NCBI GenBank assembly: GCA_037176885.1
Contig: JAWWNJ010000012.1
Coordinates: 620,001-684,000 of the forward strand
Source: Favolaschia claudopus
Lineage: Eukaryota > Basidiomycota > Agaricomycetes > Agaricales > Mycenaceae
Direction of reading: 5' to 3'
DNA length: 64,000 nucleotides
This document shows positions 10,559 to 22,436 of the stretch, in pieces (the stretch's first letter is position 1; the number at the start of each line of letters is the position of its first letter). The notes beneath the pieces were generated by a model. That model ran no database searches and was not told the DNA's origin. It saw only the letters and a list, made by a program, of their open reading frames with translations. A program made the position numbers and the translations under genes.

Positions 10559-10795
10559 CTGGCAATGGCTACCGGTCGGGCTGTTGAAGGTGACAACGAG
10601 TGCCTAGAGAGAGAGCATTCAGCTTGTCTATCAATACTTATATTACGATGGTTTGGAAGCCACTGTGGGATTCAGGAACGGATTGAAATTCACCGCTCAT
10701 CAACTCTACCCACACACCTTCTCATCTTGACCCTAGAATAGTCGTAAGCGCCGGATGTTTGGACATGTGTCGTGCCAGTTGAGTCCAAATACAAT
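10559..10795 (-). promoter_or_regulatory. Promoter of metallothionein-like copy C
   Basis: AATATAAGTATTG lies about 80 nt upstream of the ATG. GTGTGGGTAGAGTTGATGAG and ACACATGTCC farther up are diverged counterparts of the blocks before copies A and B. Confidence 0.45.
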
Positions 10796-11419
10796 CAGAT
10801 AAGCGGAATGAACATTACAATCAACGGTTTACTCTTGAAAATCATGCACAGGTTCGACAGAAAACCGAGGAAAAATGGCGGCGGGAAGTAGAACCTAAGA
10901 CTAGGTTCGCTGCACAGATGCAGTGACCATGGGAGAAGGGAGGAACCGGTGGGAGGACTCACAGTCTAGTGGCGTTAGAGAGTCCGCACCGAGTGTCGTA
11001 CTCAGGATTCCCGCGACTCGGAGGAAAATATCCCCCAGACTCATCAGAAGGTAGATGTTCGAGAGGACAGGCGAAAGCCACTTATTGAGAGCTCAGACGG
11101 AGTCAAGATCAAGCCAAATAAATTTAAATGATAAAAAGGGTTAACCCAGCACTTACCTATCGTTTTGGCCCTGGAAGTTGCCGCTCTAATAGCAAAAATC
11201 CCTCGACATCCGAAACTAGTTCCTGGATAGACGACGTCATGTCATCATGAACAGTTTCATGATTTTCTGGTTCGGTGCGAAGAGTCAAGCGAGGGACAAG
11301 AAAGAAAGCCAGGAGTTGAGTCACGTTTCTCAGGCTACAACAGCAGCAAATGAGTAGAGGGAGTTACAGAGAAAGAGGATCATGGCTTGAGCATGGTGGT
11401 TGGAAGCAAGAGGCTTGGA
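10796..11419. other. Intergenic, nothing firm
   Basis: A short minus-strand frame around 11160-11270 is followed by a splice-donor-like GGTAAGTGC, but it has no partner exon I can defend. Confidence 0.3.
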
Positions 11420-11912
11420 CCAAGGGGGCACCGGCAATCTAACCGGCGACTAAGGGCTAGTTAGTTAGTCCGGCCGCCAGGCCGGAAAAAAAAATATTTG
11501 ACCCCCCAGTTTGTGGGCGGGAATGACCTTCTGGTAGTCTGTTTGAGTGAAAAGCACTGTGTTTGAGCTCTACATGTAGCTTTTCAGAGGATATAGTGCT
11601 ACTCCTCTGTAGTCAGTCTCAATGTGGCTTTGTTTGGTGGAGCTGTCAACCTGATGTTGCCTTGTTTTGCCTTCTAAAGAAGGATGTAAGTATCCAGTCT
11701 GGTCTGGATACTCTTCTCAACACAGTAGAACAGTAACTGTCCCTTCAATAAATTTATTTGTGGAATGGAGTTCAGGTCAACGCGGTCCGGCGACTTAACC
11801 GTGAGAATATATTGCCGTATAAAGTGCTTACGTAGTTAGTTAGTCTAGCCTAGAGGTCGGAAAAGAAAAAAACGGCCCTATATATTTTTTTAGAATGCCG
11901 GTGCCCCCTTGG
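11420..11912. mobile_element. MITE of 493 bp with TIR CCAAGGGGGCACCGGCA and 6-bp target duplication
   Basis: The left end CCAAGGGGGCACCGGCA at 11420 is matched exactly by the reverse complement at the right end (to 11912), and weaker similarity continues for about 6 bp. The direct repeat CTTGGA flanks both sides (11414-11419 and 11913-11918). The interior is non-coding, with a GTTAGTTAGT motif near each end (about 11459 and 11834), each followed by an A-rich tract. It is a non-autonomous DNA transposon; no transposase is present. Confidence 0.75.
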
Positions 11913-12933
11913 CTTGGACATGTTTGTTCAGTTGATGGGAACTCTCACGGTTGTCAGTGGTCACCACATTGGTCACACATTGGTCACACTCACTCTTGCC
12001 TTTTCGCTCATTCGGAATTCCTTGCACGGTCACGGTTAGTATTACAACGCTTTCTGGGCGTGATTGTGCCCTGTGGTACCCACTTACTCTACTTCTCTGC
12101 TGTCGTCCAGCTAATGTCACCAAATCTCAACGATCATCTCTGGGCGGATAAGTTATAACACAACTTGAAGCTGTCCGATTTTTTTTTTCTGCGTCCTACC
12201 TTCGTGACAACGGGGCTAGCAACACCGTTAACTCACGTTGGGACTCTTTAGAGCGTACTCTAGCGTCCACAGTTACTGCTGGCCACGCAGTGGAAAACCC
12301 AAGAGTCAATGTATCCGTATTCAGGCAACACAGTGAAGTTTCATGAATTATTTCGCATAGATCTCCTGCCAACATTTGACTGTTCGATAGTTAATATCCA
12401 GAGCGGCTCGCATTTATTTGAATTAAATGCAGTGGTTAACAGCTTCTGTGATCAGCTCACATTCTCGCCTGTCGTCCCGAAACAGAAAATTCTGTGAGCA
12501 AAAAACAAAGACAAGGGGGAAAAATTGAGGGTCAACGGACTTGTCAGTGGCTCGGAAACTTTATTTTACATATAATTTCGAACTTACACTGAAAGGAAGA
12601 GTTGGGAGGCTGTTCAGAAACCAGCGAGTAAATTTTGGGCGCTTTCCGCAGCGCTTTCCTGCGCGCTGGCCATCTATATCTATACACACAACAAATTCGC
12701 CCACGCCTGGCCGTGACCCACATGGGCTTTGGCGTCCTGGCATGTTGCCTGTATGACTCACCTATTCAGCTTTGACGGATCGCTCGCTGGCCAGGCTGTG
12801 TGAATATGTTCCTTTTTGCTTCCTCCAATGGGATTCGAGACAATACCACTTCCGAGGCGCCAGTTATTGCAAATCTTCCGAAGTTTCAGTCTATAGATAT
12901 GGCGTCCGCAAGATTTTCTCGCGAGCACCGAAC
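11913..12933. other. Intergenic, no gene recognised
   Basis: Contains a T9 run near 12180. The sequence just before 12934 should contain the promoter of the membrane-protein gene. Confidence 0.35.
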
Positions 12934-15232
12934 ATGGCCTCCGACTGTAGCTCACCAACATCCACCCTGCTCAATCGACTCGACACCCTTCTCGATGCAA
13001 ACGCTATCGTCCTCCGGGAGCTGCCGCCCTCGCCAGGGACGGAACAGCCCACAGTCTCCTTCATCCCCATAGCACCACAAGTCTACAATCGTTACGACCG
13101 TCAGCAGTACATGTGAGCCCCGATTCAATGTTTTCTCTGTCATACAAACTCAAACTCATCGGTTGACTGTCAGAAAACGCATCCCAGGTGACCACTTGGT
13201 GACCACATCGTGCCGCCTTTATCGCGCGGACTTGACCGGTCTGTGGTTGCTTCCCATTATCTTCACCGCTTTCCCATGAGGAATTTCGTGCTGCTCAGGA
13301 ATCCATTGGTACACTGGATTACCCACGAGCATCCCGAAGGCGCACTATACTTCCGGCATCGCGAAAAGGTATACCGCCAGGCATCTGCATACATCATCGA
13401 TATCTTTCTGATGCCTTGTCTAGAGTATATATACCGACGTCAATCTGTACTCCCCCAACGATCGAAGCCTCTTCACATTCTGCGTGCACGAAATCTTGAC
13501 CACAACGAAGGCTGACTGGCTCCTCCGATCAGGAGATAACATCAACTTGATTCTGGACATCCAAAAGCATGACAAGGTGAAAAAGACCATCGAGTGTGCA
13601 TATTACTTCGTAGACCACACCGAACGACTTATCTTCTGGATGGACCCGTTTTCGATGGGGGAGCTGGACCATTGGAAAAGGGTGCCAGGAATGACGACGC
13701 GGACCCATATCAGTGAGTGTGTCCCGCCGAAAGGACTCATAGCCAAGCTCAACGCGCTCATAGAGAAAGCTTTGGAACTTGAATACTGGTAAGGGAATTT
13801 AACTGGGCATCGGAAACCGTTCAAATATAAATAGGCGCCACATAGAGTATTTCCCCTCAACGCTGCTCACATCTCCCGGCATCGTCAAGGAGTTGAAGGA
13901 TCGTATCATATTCACCCTCACTGGTGCGTATACCCTGATTATCATATCGTCTACTTCAATTTGACCCGGATTACGCTTACCTATGCGTCCACTTAGATAT
14001 ACTCACCTCTTCCACGAGCACAACGTTCCTCTCTACCGACAATCTAATACAACAGCTCGCAATTGTCGATGCTCTGAACGCCAACACGGAGCAAGGAACA
14101 AGACAGGAAGCCTCTCATTCCAATGTAATTGTTGACTCCACATGGGGTATCGTGATAGGTAAGTGCAATTTCTGCGCTTCTTGAGACTCCCGCTGCAATA
14201 CCTTAAACAGGACGTTTGATGAAGGAACTCGGTAGGCCGAAATAAATTCATAGACATTTCAAAGTTACCAATATTCTGCAATAGTGCGGGAAAAATTCAT
14301 CAACTGCAACGGGGAATTCTGCGCGCGGCTGGATAGTATGAATTCTGTGTACGGAGTCACAGAAAATGCCCCTTCAAGTCGCTTTGTTTTCATGGCGGGA
14401 ATTTTGTTCAAGATCCCTCACGCTCATCTGTGCACTCTGAATGCGATGTACAGAGACAGACTCCTCAATCCTCGTAGCTGGAAAGAATTCATACATCGGC
14501 TTCGTTCGGAATGGCAGGAAACCGTCCTGTTTGTATGTATACCATATCTTGTTCACTCAAGACGAAACTAATAGATTTGCTAGGGAACATTGATACTGAA
14601 CGCCAACGTCGGATTTCTAGCTATATCCAGCGGAAACCTTGATCTGGCTCCCCTGCCTCGCGCGTTGAGCTACATTTCTGTATTATTCGGCCTCGGATCT
14701 GTCCTCACTGGTTGGCCTTCGTCATTCCAGCTCTCACCTCGAACTAACACCGACGCAGCTATATGCCTTTCTCGACAATATGGGCAACAGGACAGGGATA
14801 ATATAGTGGTAGACATGATGGGACCGGTGAGAATTGAATGTTCTGTCTCAATTTGTTTTTTATTCACCACGCTATTATTGCAGGCAGCTTTCTTTGCGCG
14901 ACGCAGCATCGTTGGCCTTGAATCTTTGGCGGTTCTCTATGCACTTCCATATGGCTTCATGATCTGGGGGTTCGTGTATTTCCCCTTGAGCCCAGAATGC
15001 TCGTTTCTCAATATACCGCAGAATGCTCACCTTCCTCATTGCATTTCTTGTCATGGCTATGCAATCGATCTCAGGTGGATTTCTGTGGGCGGTTGTCGCC
15101 ATTTTCGCTGTTATTTTTGCCACTGCATCCGGCCATTTAACCGCAGAAGAAATGATTCGCTTCTGGGGAAGCTGGATATCCCCACAATTGCGTAGATTCA
15201 AAGCGAAATCGGACGACAAGCTTCCAGTATAA
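12934..15232 (+). CDS. WW-like domain and C-terminal multi-pass membrane protein (Agaricomycete family)
   Basis: Multi-exon gene. ATG at 12934 opens MASDCSSPTSTLLNRLDTLL. A WW-like half-motif, ITHEHPEGALYFRHREK, is followed after an intron (13369-13423) by IYTDVNLYSPNDR. Next come YYFVDHTERLIFWMDPF and HIEYFPSTLLTSPGIVKELK, then VLLNANVGFLAIQ-like text (LNANVGFLAISSGN), and hydrophobic segments near the C-terminus (SLAVLYALPYGFMIWGMLTFLIAFLVMAMQ and WAVVAIFAVIFA). This order matches a family I know from many mushroom genomes whose function is unknown. The first three exons are not fully resolved: the join between 13174 and 13310 is uncertain. The other boundaries, such as 14827/14884 and 14968/15031, keep the frame. 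The C-terminal half probably lies in a membrane. Confidence 0.65.
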
Positions 15233-18200
15233 TTCAAAGTAAATTTTCGCCGGTTTTCATCAATACAAAAGCAAAGAAGAGATATTGGGCGTCCCTCATA
15301 ACAAGGCAGAAAGAGCGAAACACAGAGGGTATTGATTATCGGAAGTGGACATTACAGTACTTGGGCTGTAGCGTCCTGTACAATCAAAGATGTGTCGAGT
15401 TCGAAGGAAATTGGAACCGCTTTGCGGTACACATACATCTCTCCAATAAGCAGACGCGAAACGATGAGTCTTGCTGCACTTCGTCCATTGTGGACCTACA
15501 TAAGCGAGTCTTGCGCTTCCCTAGCCCCAATAAAAGTCGACGACAGGAAAACGGAAACCGAGACGACAGAAGAGTACGATGGTTTCTCCGTCTTCTCCAC
15601 CAGCCGATCGACCGCCATGTTCTCATGGCAGCTCCGTAAGCCCTCCGACACCCATCCTACTCGCAGCCCTTCTTGTCAACAGGCCGAGACTAGTACCCTC
15701 AATGTGTACCAGCCTCTCCAGCTTCAAGCGTGAGCCATCACCCTGTATATGTACATCCACGCACTCACAGCGCTCCCAACGCAAACCGATGGTCACCGAA
15801 GCTTTGACCTGCTCAGCATGGCATTAGGCATCTCCACCTCACGCCACGCTCTCATATTCGATGGGGACGGGTCTCATCTTCATCAAGCTACTCCCTCGCA
15901 CTCTCATCGCTGAAGATATGGTACGGCCACGTACACCTCTGCGGCGGCTCCACTACCGTCGGACGTACGCACCCCGCCCGCAGCATGCATCTGCGACAAG
16001 CTCAGGACGCTTTCGTCCGTCGATGACGGTTCCAGAACAAACAAATGTATCGACGTCGCCTTCTGCCTCCCCCCTTCCTCAGTCGCAACCCGATAACGAC
16101 CGGCAGCCGTGTATCAGAATGATAGCCTCCGAAGATGTCGACGACGACGTCCAGCGACGGTACCTACTCCTCAGCACGCCTCTGCACATCATCCGACCCT
16201 CCCCATCGTGGTCAAAGACGAATTGCATCCCGCCCGCCGCACACCGCCGATTCGTTCATCGATCACCTCTCCGCCCCGCGCCCCCGCCACTGCGACTGCA
16301 CGCCAATCTGTACCAGCGCATCCCCACACATCATCCGTATCTCCGGCAGCTCCAGGATCGACGAAAAAAGGCGGCAATGCCCTTCAGCTCCACCTCCACC
16401 TCGATCCCTCCCTCTATCCCTAGCCTACAGCGACCGCAATAGCGCCGCACACCGGTGACAAGACACGGATCCGACTTGCAGTAAGGCAGCCCCGCTCACT
16501 TTCACTTTCATATCCCGCACCCGGTGCCAACGACATCGCCGTATTGACACCAACGCCTCAGAACCAGCGTATGCCTGCATAGCGTCATTGCCTGACATAG
16601 CAAAGCAAGCGGCTCCTCGTCTCTGCAGCAGAGAAAACGAAGTGTCTACCCTCCGAAATCACCACCCAGGCGCGTCCCTACAGCATCAACTGAGACGCAT
16701 CGTAGACCGCCTAAACGAATCAATGGGAGTGCAGCAGAAAGAGATTCAAGTGCCCCATTCCCAAAAGACTTGCGTTTCCCATCGAAATCAAAGCCAATCC
16801 CCCGGCCCGATCAGCTCAAGATCAGCTCATCGCGCGTCTCCGCTGAAGTACGAGGACACAAGAGTAGCGCCCGACAGGACCGTAGCCGCAGCCACCCAGA
16901 CGGAAGAAGCGAAGCATCAGGATAGGCTGCGCATCCAAGGACTCGGAGGAAGGAAAAGACACCCGACCCCTATTGCGCATGGTCAAGGACAGCGAGCATC
17001 AGACAGCGGAGAATCGCGACAGACCGCACACATTGACACATTCAAGCGTCTCGTCCTCATCCCCATCCTCGTCCAGCGCGGCGCAGAGATACATGCACAC
17101 CTCGACTCGTATACGCATCCCCGACGCCGGCATCGCCTATCAAGCGGAGCGAGCATCGGTGACGCAACGCGGTCTTGACTCGAAAGTAAGACCACCACCA
17201 CCTCACATTCCTCGTCCATCCATTCCAACCCCGTGGATCGTCCTTGTGCATCTATAGATTAGCATTGGCGCCGCCCATATCCCAAGCAACCCCTCGTTCG
17301 CAGCAAGGTATAAGGCTTCCCTCGAGATCGAAGGCGAAGACGCATTCCGCCCGCCCCGCTCTCTACCACAGCACCGCACGTTCCTTCACACACACAGAAC
17401 GACCCCAGCATCGACCTTGGCCACCGCCCCGTCATTCCTTCTCCATAACGCACGTCCACCCAAGAAGGATGAAGAAAAGGAGCATTGAATGACTCGGACC
17501 AGAGCGGCGCACGATAGTGCTGTAGCCACAGTTGCAGTCTAAGCCACCTAGCGGAAACGACGGAAGTCAGAATAGAGAGACACGTAGGCATTCAAGCCAA
17601 GCAGAAAGGAAATGTACGCGTGGTCAAGGCCAGCGCACACCAGGTCGTGAAGGACCGCACACCTTATGCTCGTCCAGCCCCAAGAGACATAGATAGATAT
17701 ACCCCTCCACCTGTATACATATCTCCCACAACGGCGGAGCATAGCGAGAAGAAGGAGTGGAAAGAGAGAAGGATGGGCTGCAACTCACACGAATCCTTGC
17801 TTCCACGCGCTCCGTTCCTCATGTCCACCCACGGTAGTCTGTCTGCAGCTTCCTGTCCCAGCCATCTCCCTTCTGCCTCGGCCAAGGCAGGTACGGGTAG
17901 GTACGAAAGAAGCAGAGATGCGAGAGAACATGAGAAGAGAGCTGAGAGGGCATCACCTCCACGCAGGACGGCGGTGACGGCAGGTACGACACTCACAGGT
18001 CGAGCCACTCCCCCACGACCCTCAAGAAACCAGAAACCTATCCAGTTGATTGAATGAGCATCACGAGAACCGAAGAAGTGGGAAAGGGAAAGAAGGGTCG
18101 ACGTACCCTGCGCACATCCAATGCAGGGGCATGAAATCGCCACCGCGCAATGTCCGGAAAGCTCTTTGCTTTGTACATCCCACTCTCCCCTCCCAAAACC

Positions 18201-19580
18201 ACGTGTAATCCAATAGCCCGGATGCTCGACCACAAGGCGCGGATACGGTAGGTGAGCGTGACAATTGCGACGATGAAGGATTGATCGTCGGCTCGTAGGG
18301 ATAGCCGTCAAACGGCGCACATACTGGGAGACGAGACTCAGCACCAGTAGTACGTACGAGCAGGGGTATGCACACCTTCGGCTCTCGACAAAGTGGCACG
18401 CCTGTACGCAAAGTGCTCCGCCTCCTCCACCTCCCGCCCCGGGCGACAGAGCAACCGGTAACGATGTCGATGTCGATGACGAAGGCTCTCCGCGATGACG
18501 TCGGATAGCGCAGTCGATGAATAGAGCCAGCAGAAAGCCGTCGAACGGACGGAGGAATCGCTCCCGCGGTCGAAGGTTCAGTGGAAGCTGACGAGGAGGA
18601 CGAGCGGGAAGCGCCAAGAACGTCTTCGAGCGGGCACGTATCCATCGACTCTTGGCAGAATCCCTCGCCTCTCTCGCCTTCGGAGGGGTGCAGCGTAAGA
18701 CATAAGCATCCTCGCACTTCGAGTAGTTCCTCGGGTCTTCCTCAGCTGATACAGCGAGAACCGGAGGCTACCTGTGCCAGAAGATCTTCGAGGCAGCTGT
18801 ATGCCGGGCAAGACGACAGACAGTCAGCACGGATAAGAGGGGTGCGATACGCCACGTACAATGCGCGAGTACTGTAGCAGAATCGAAGTCGATGAGTGCT
18901 CTTCACGCGGTCGAGTCGAGTGCCTAAGACCTGTCGGTCGACTGAAGGAAGCTGGGGCCTCCATCTCCGCCTCTGTCACTCTTGACGAAAAAAGCGGAAT
19001 CAAACTGCGGTCCCCGCTACGTAGCTACGAATTCGGAAAATCAACACGAGTGGGGGGCACTTTGACCGTCACTCACCTGAGACCAAGTTGTAGCCGGTCG
19101 AACAGGTAAATGCGAAGAAGATGGTGACACTACTGGGTCGGCGTCGAGGGGTGTGTGCCTGAATACGACCAGGACCGACAGCTCGTATACACCGGCCCTT
19201 CGCCTAGCTGCGGCCGATCCCTCCAGGGAGCTCGTCACCACTAGAGTTGCGACTCTCCAATATCTTGTCCGTAAGACAGTGCAGCGCCTTGCCACCGAAC
19301 CACTTGGCTATTCGAGTTTTTCAACTCATGGAGAGACACGTCGATGTCAAAAAAGCTCGTTTTCCGATACAGCCTTGACGCCGTCGACCCCGACGTTGCA
19401 AAAGAGATCAAGAGGAGGTTGGGGCAATGGGCGCCATCACCGAATGTTGATTTGATGTCACGTGCCCAAATTTTGCACTTGTCCCGAACTCTCATCTCTA
19501 GGATTTTTGTCTAGCTTCTCAGCGCTGTATGTTACAAAAATCGACATCGAACTCGCGGCTGATTTTTTCTGGCTTGATAT
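15233..19580. other. Long GC-rich, low-complexity region without a confident gene
   Basis: Overlapping open frames rich in Ser, Pro, Arg and His occur on both strands (for example 15861-16442 and 16588-17178 on plus, 17664-18617 on minus). None shows a domain and they mutually overlap, as expected from GC-biased non-coding DNA. The part from 17.5 to 18.4 kb is repeated in inverted orientation at 25.3-26.6 kb. A decayed repeat cluster fits best; a fast-evolving disordered protein cannot be excluded. Confidence 0.4.
17520..18400 (-). repeat. Dispersed repeat block, inverted relative to 25.3-26.6 kb
   Basis: Three segments match the right-hand block on the opposite strand: 17520-17620 with about 25905-25985, 17880-18115 with 26299-26545 (shared GTGTCGTACC and ACCTACCCGTACCTGCCTTGG-like strings), and 18330-18400 with about 25300-25390 (shared GCTGAGTCTCGTCTC). 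The order of segments differs between blocks, so this is a repeat family and not a simple palindrome. Confidence 0.6.
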
Positions 19581-19681
19581 CTGGCCACTGGAACCCTGCG
19601 CATGAGCTGGCGTCGGAATCTCCAAATTTGAATTCAAATACCAAGCAAATTCCTGGTCCTAGTCTGATTGTTTTTGAACTG

Positions 19682-19925
19682 TGCAGTATCGCCCTCCGCC
19701 TCCCATGCTGCTTCTCCTTCCTTCAAGTCGTGCTGAGATCTTCTCCAACTCAGATCGCTTTCCTTTATCTTCATCTTCATCTTTCCGCATTTCCGTCTGT
19801 CTCCGAAATCCACCGAATCGCATATGATCTCGTATTATTGCTGCGGTAATATAAGCGCCCTCCGGCAGCCATTGGCAAAACCTTCTTACAGTACGCTGGG
19901 TTGGTGTGGGGTGATCGTATTCCGC
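19682..19925 (+). repeat. Left arm of a 243-bp inverted repeat
   Basis: Runs from GCAGTATCGCCCTCCG to GTGATCGTATTCCGC and matches the reverse complement of 24631-24872 over the whole length with scattered differences and small gaps. Weaker similarity extends outward to about 19585. It ends about 120 nt before the SDR start codon, so it may contain that promoter. Confidence 0.7.
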
Positions 19926-20043
19926 GGTTGGATATATTATATCATGGTCTCTTCGACGACGGAAGGATCCCGACTCTCGCAGTGAATCTCGTTCAACTCG
20001 TTTGTTCTCATTCCTCATCCTATCATTCACTCACTCCAAACAC

Positions 20044-21601
20044 ATGCCCCCACCCCGCCACGCCCTCACCTCCCCCTCGCTCTCCCTCGCCGGCACACCC
20101 AAAACCGCCGTCATAGTCGGCTGGACAGCCAGCGCACAGGGCGTCGCGCGGCGCCTCGCGCAGTTGGGGTGTGCGCGCATCATCGTCTGTGTCGGCTCAA
20201 ACGGGGAGAACGCTGAGGGAATAATTCCAAAAGACAGACAAAAAGGAAAGGCGGAGATCGTGAAAGATCTGTCATCCGGAGCGGCTGGGGTCGAGGTGAG
20301 CGTTATTCATGGCGATCTAAGGTGCGTGCGTCCGACTCTCGAGTTTAAATTTTTCGCTCAAATGCTTTACGGTGCAGCGATATAAAGGGCATCCGAGCCG
20401 TCGTCGCTTCGATCAAAGCTGCAGTTGGCGAAACGGGGATCGATTATCTGGTGTGTATTAAATTTAAATACTGCACTCTATTCAGATACTCATTGCTTTT
20501 TGTGTGTTAATTTTCCTTTTTTTTATGTGTAGGTGCTCGCTCAGATTAGCGCGCCCACCGGAACGGTTCGGGACGTGAATGCAGAGGGGTGAGTTCGAAA
20601 TCTATTTCCTTCCCTTCCTTCGCTTTGTTCGCTTGAATCGCTTCTTTCTTTTCGTCTTCCTCCCTCCCTCTCTGACAACCCCCACCCCCAGACACGACCC
20701 CATATTCACCGCCCAATGTATCGCGTGTTTCGCCATCCCCTACCTCCTCGCATCCTCCTCCCCCTCCTCTTCCCCCCATTCCACCCCAACATCATCATCG
20801 ACTTCAAAATCTTTCCTCACCCCAACCGCCATCATCCTCTCCATATACTACCACTGGGGCCACACCCTCGAGGATCTCACCGTAGAAGACCTGTCGCTGA
20901 AACGAATATATGAGGAGGGCAAGTTGAGCACGACAAATATGTATAAGACGCAGATGCGAAGGGATTGTACGGTTTTGGATGGGATTAATGAGGTGAGTTT
21001 CATTTCATATATCTTGCTTGTTCGAGTCTTCCTGCTTGTTTAAAATTTATTGTGGTATCTGAACTGACGCAAAATCTTCTTGTTTGTAGGAATTCAATCT
21101 CCGATTCCCGCAATACCGGTATTACAGTCTGTTCCCCAGTCAGTTTTCTCTCTTCTAGGTTTATTTCTTTTCGTCGAATCCTCATCATCTACATCTTTCA
21201 TCTATAGGGCTAGTAAAAGGCGACTTCAACGCACGCGACTTCCCCACCTACCTCAAAGCCGTCGTCTGGCTCGGGTCCAAGCTCGCTTCCGTCTCCCCCG
21301 AGGAATTCGCTCATGCGCCGGTTTATGTGGGTCCTTCCCCATCCCATATATATATATATATATGTCTCGTGAATCCAACCGAATCGCTAACACCCTCTCA
21401 CAGCTCCTCGTCTCCCCACCCTCCACACTCGACCACAGCGTCGGCTCCGACCGCTTCCTCGATCACGGACTGAACTGCGTGGGTGATGGCGTGAAGGGAC
21501 AGTGGGCGAGGAACCGCACGAATACGGAGAAATTGTGGGTGAAGATGGTGGAGATTGTTGGCCTTGGGATCGAGGAGGGTATTAGCAGCTTAAAAGGTTG
21601 A
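20044..21601 (+). CDS. Short-chain dehydrogenase/reductase-like protein, degenerate active site
   Basis: Seven exons (20044-20321, 20378-20450, 20533-20588, 20692-20992, 21090-21138, 21208-21326, 21404-21601) give 357 residues in exact frame. The N-terminus KTAVIVGWTASAQGVARRLAQLG is a Rossmann beta-alpha-beta where the usual TGxxxGIG loop reads VGWTASAQG. The middle reads YLVLAQISAPTG in place of the usual NNAG strand. Where a Ser and Tyr-x3-Lys are expected I see TAIILSIYYHW and no convincing YxxxK. The C-terminal part (PQYRYYSLFPRLVKGDF, FAHAPVYLLVSPP) resembles the uncharacterised fungal SDRs related to WW-oxidoreductases. It may have lost catalysis while keeping nucleotide binding, or the gene may be decaying. 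Exon 4 begins after a C-rich 3' splice tract. Confidence 0.65.
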
Positions 21602-22436
21602 GTTGGTTACGTCAATATTCTACAAGATATCCGGATTCCGGCCTTGTACTGGCACATAATTACTGTCTTCTTGTTTTCGGGGTTGAGGCGAATTCAGAAC
21701 TCAGCATCCGCAACGAAGTAGAATCTGAAAGAAAGAATGGAGATCATGATGTCAAGAAGATCAAGGAATCTCCTTCTTCAGATTCCTCAATCTGTAAACA
21801 TCAAGGCATCAAGAGCATTTATTGGATCACTGATGACTCTCGGCGATCACGGCATGGGCCTTAGCCTTCCCCTTTCGCATCGCAACGCCCGTTGTTTCAG
21901 AATCTCGCGTCTACCGCACCTGTCAAGAAATTCAGCCGTGCACTCGTCCACCGCAAAGCTCTGAAGATGTGCATGCTAATAGTAAGGGAACAGCTTGAAC
22001 GAAACGCGACCAAGGACTCCACCGGACAACCAAAGGGCTGCAAGTCCGTGAACTTTCGGGAGTCGCAAGGACCAGATGGAGAGTTTTTCGCATCGCCGAC
22101 AGCCTCATCAACAATCTGCATTGATAGACGTATGTATGTACACAGCCAGCGAAGCGGAAGTAAGCCAGCCAGCGGCTCTCTTCCGCTCCCCATTCTCTGC
22201 GCTGCGCGCCCGCCTTTTTCTTCGCTTTCCAGGAATTTTTGTGTTTTTGTGTATATTACTTCTCTTCCTTGCAACGGATTTGTCTTCTACGGTGCGTCTG
22301 GCTCTTCTTTCTTTCGCATTTGCGCAATGATTCTGATGGGAGGATGGATGAATTCAGTTCTTCCAAGTTTTCACCAGCGCATTTTACGTCCCCAGGCCGG
22401 GCCCTCACAAAAACAACTTCTCCTTGAAGCTAAATC
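21602..22436. other. Intergenic
   Basis: Between the SDR stop and the membrane-protein start. A plus-strand frame spans 21892-22473 but lacks recognisable features. Probable promoter for the next gene. Confidence 0.3.

Noticed and set aside
16588..17178. 196-codon plus-strand frame with AAATQTEE-like text
   Set aside because: Attractive coiled-coil-like start, but neighbouring frames are just as long on both strands and no homologous domain was recognised.
17664..18617. 317-codon minus-strand open frame
   Set aside because: Overlaps long frames on the other strand in GC-rich repeat DNA, part of it recurs inverted at 26 kb, and no family is recognisable.
21346..21363. Possible regulatory TA-rich element
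   Set aside because: Plain TA microsatellite inside an intron of the SDR gene.
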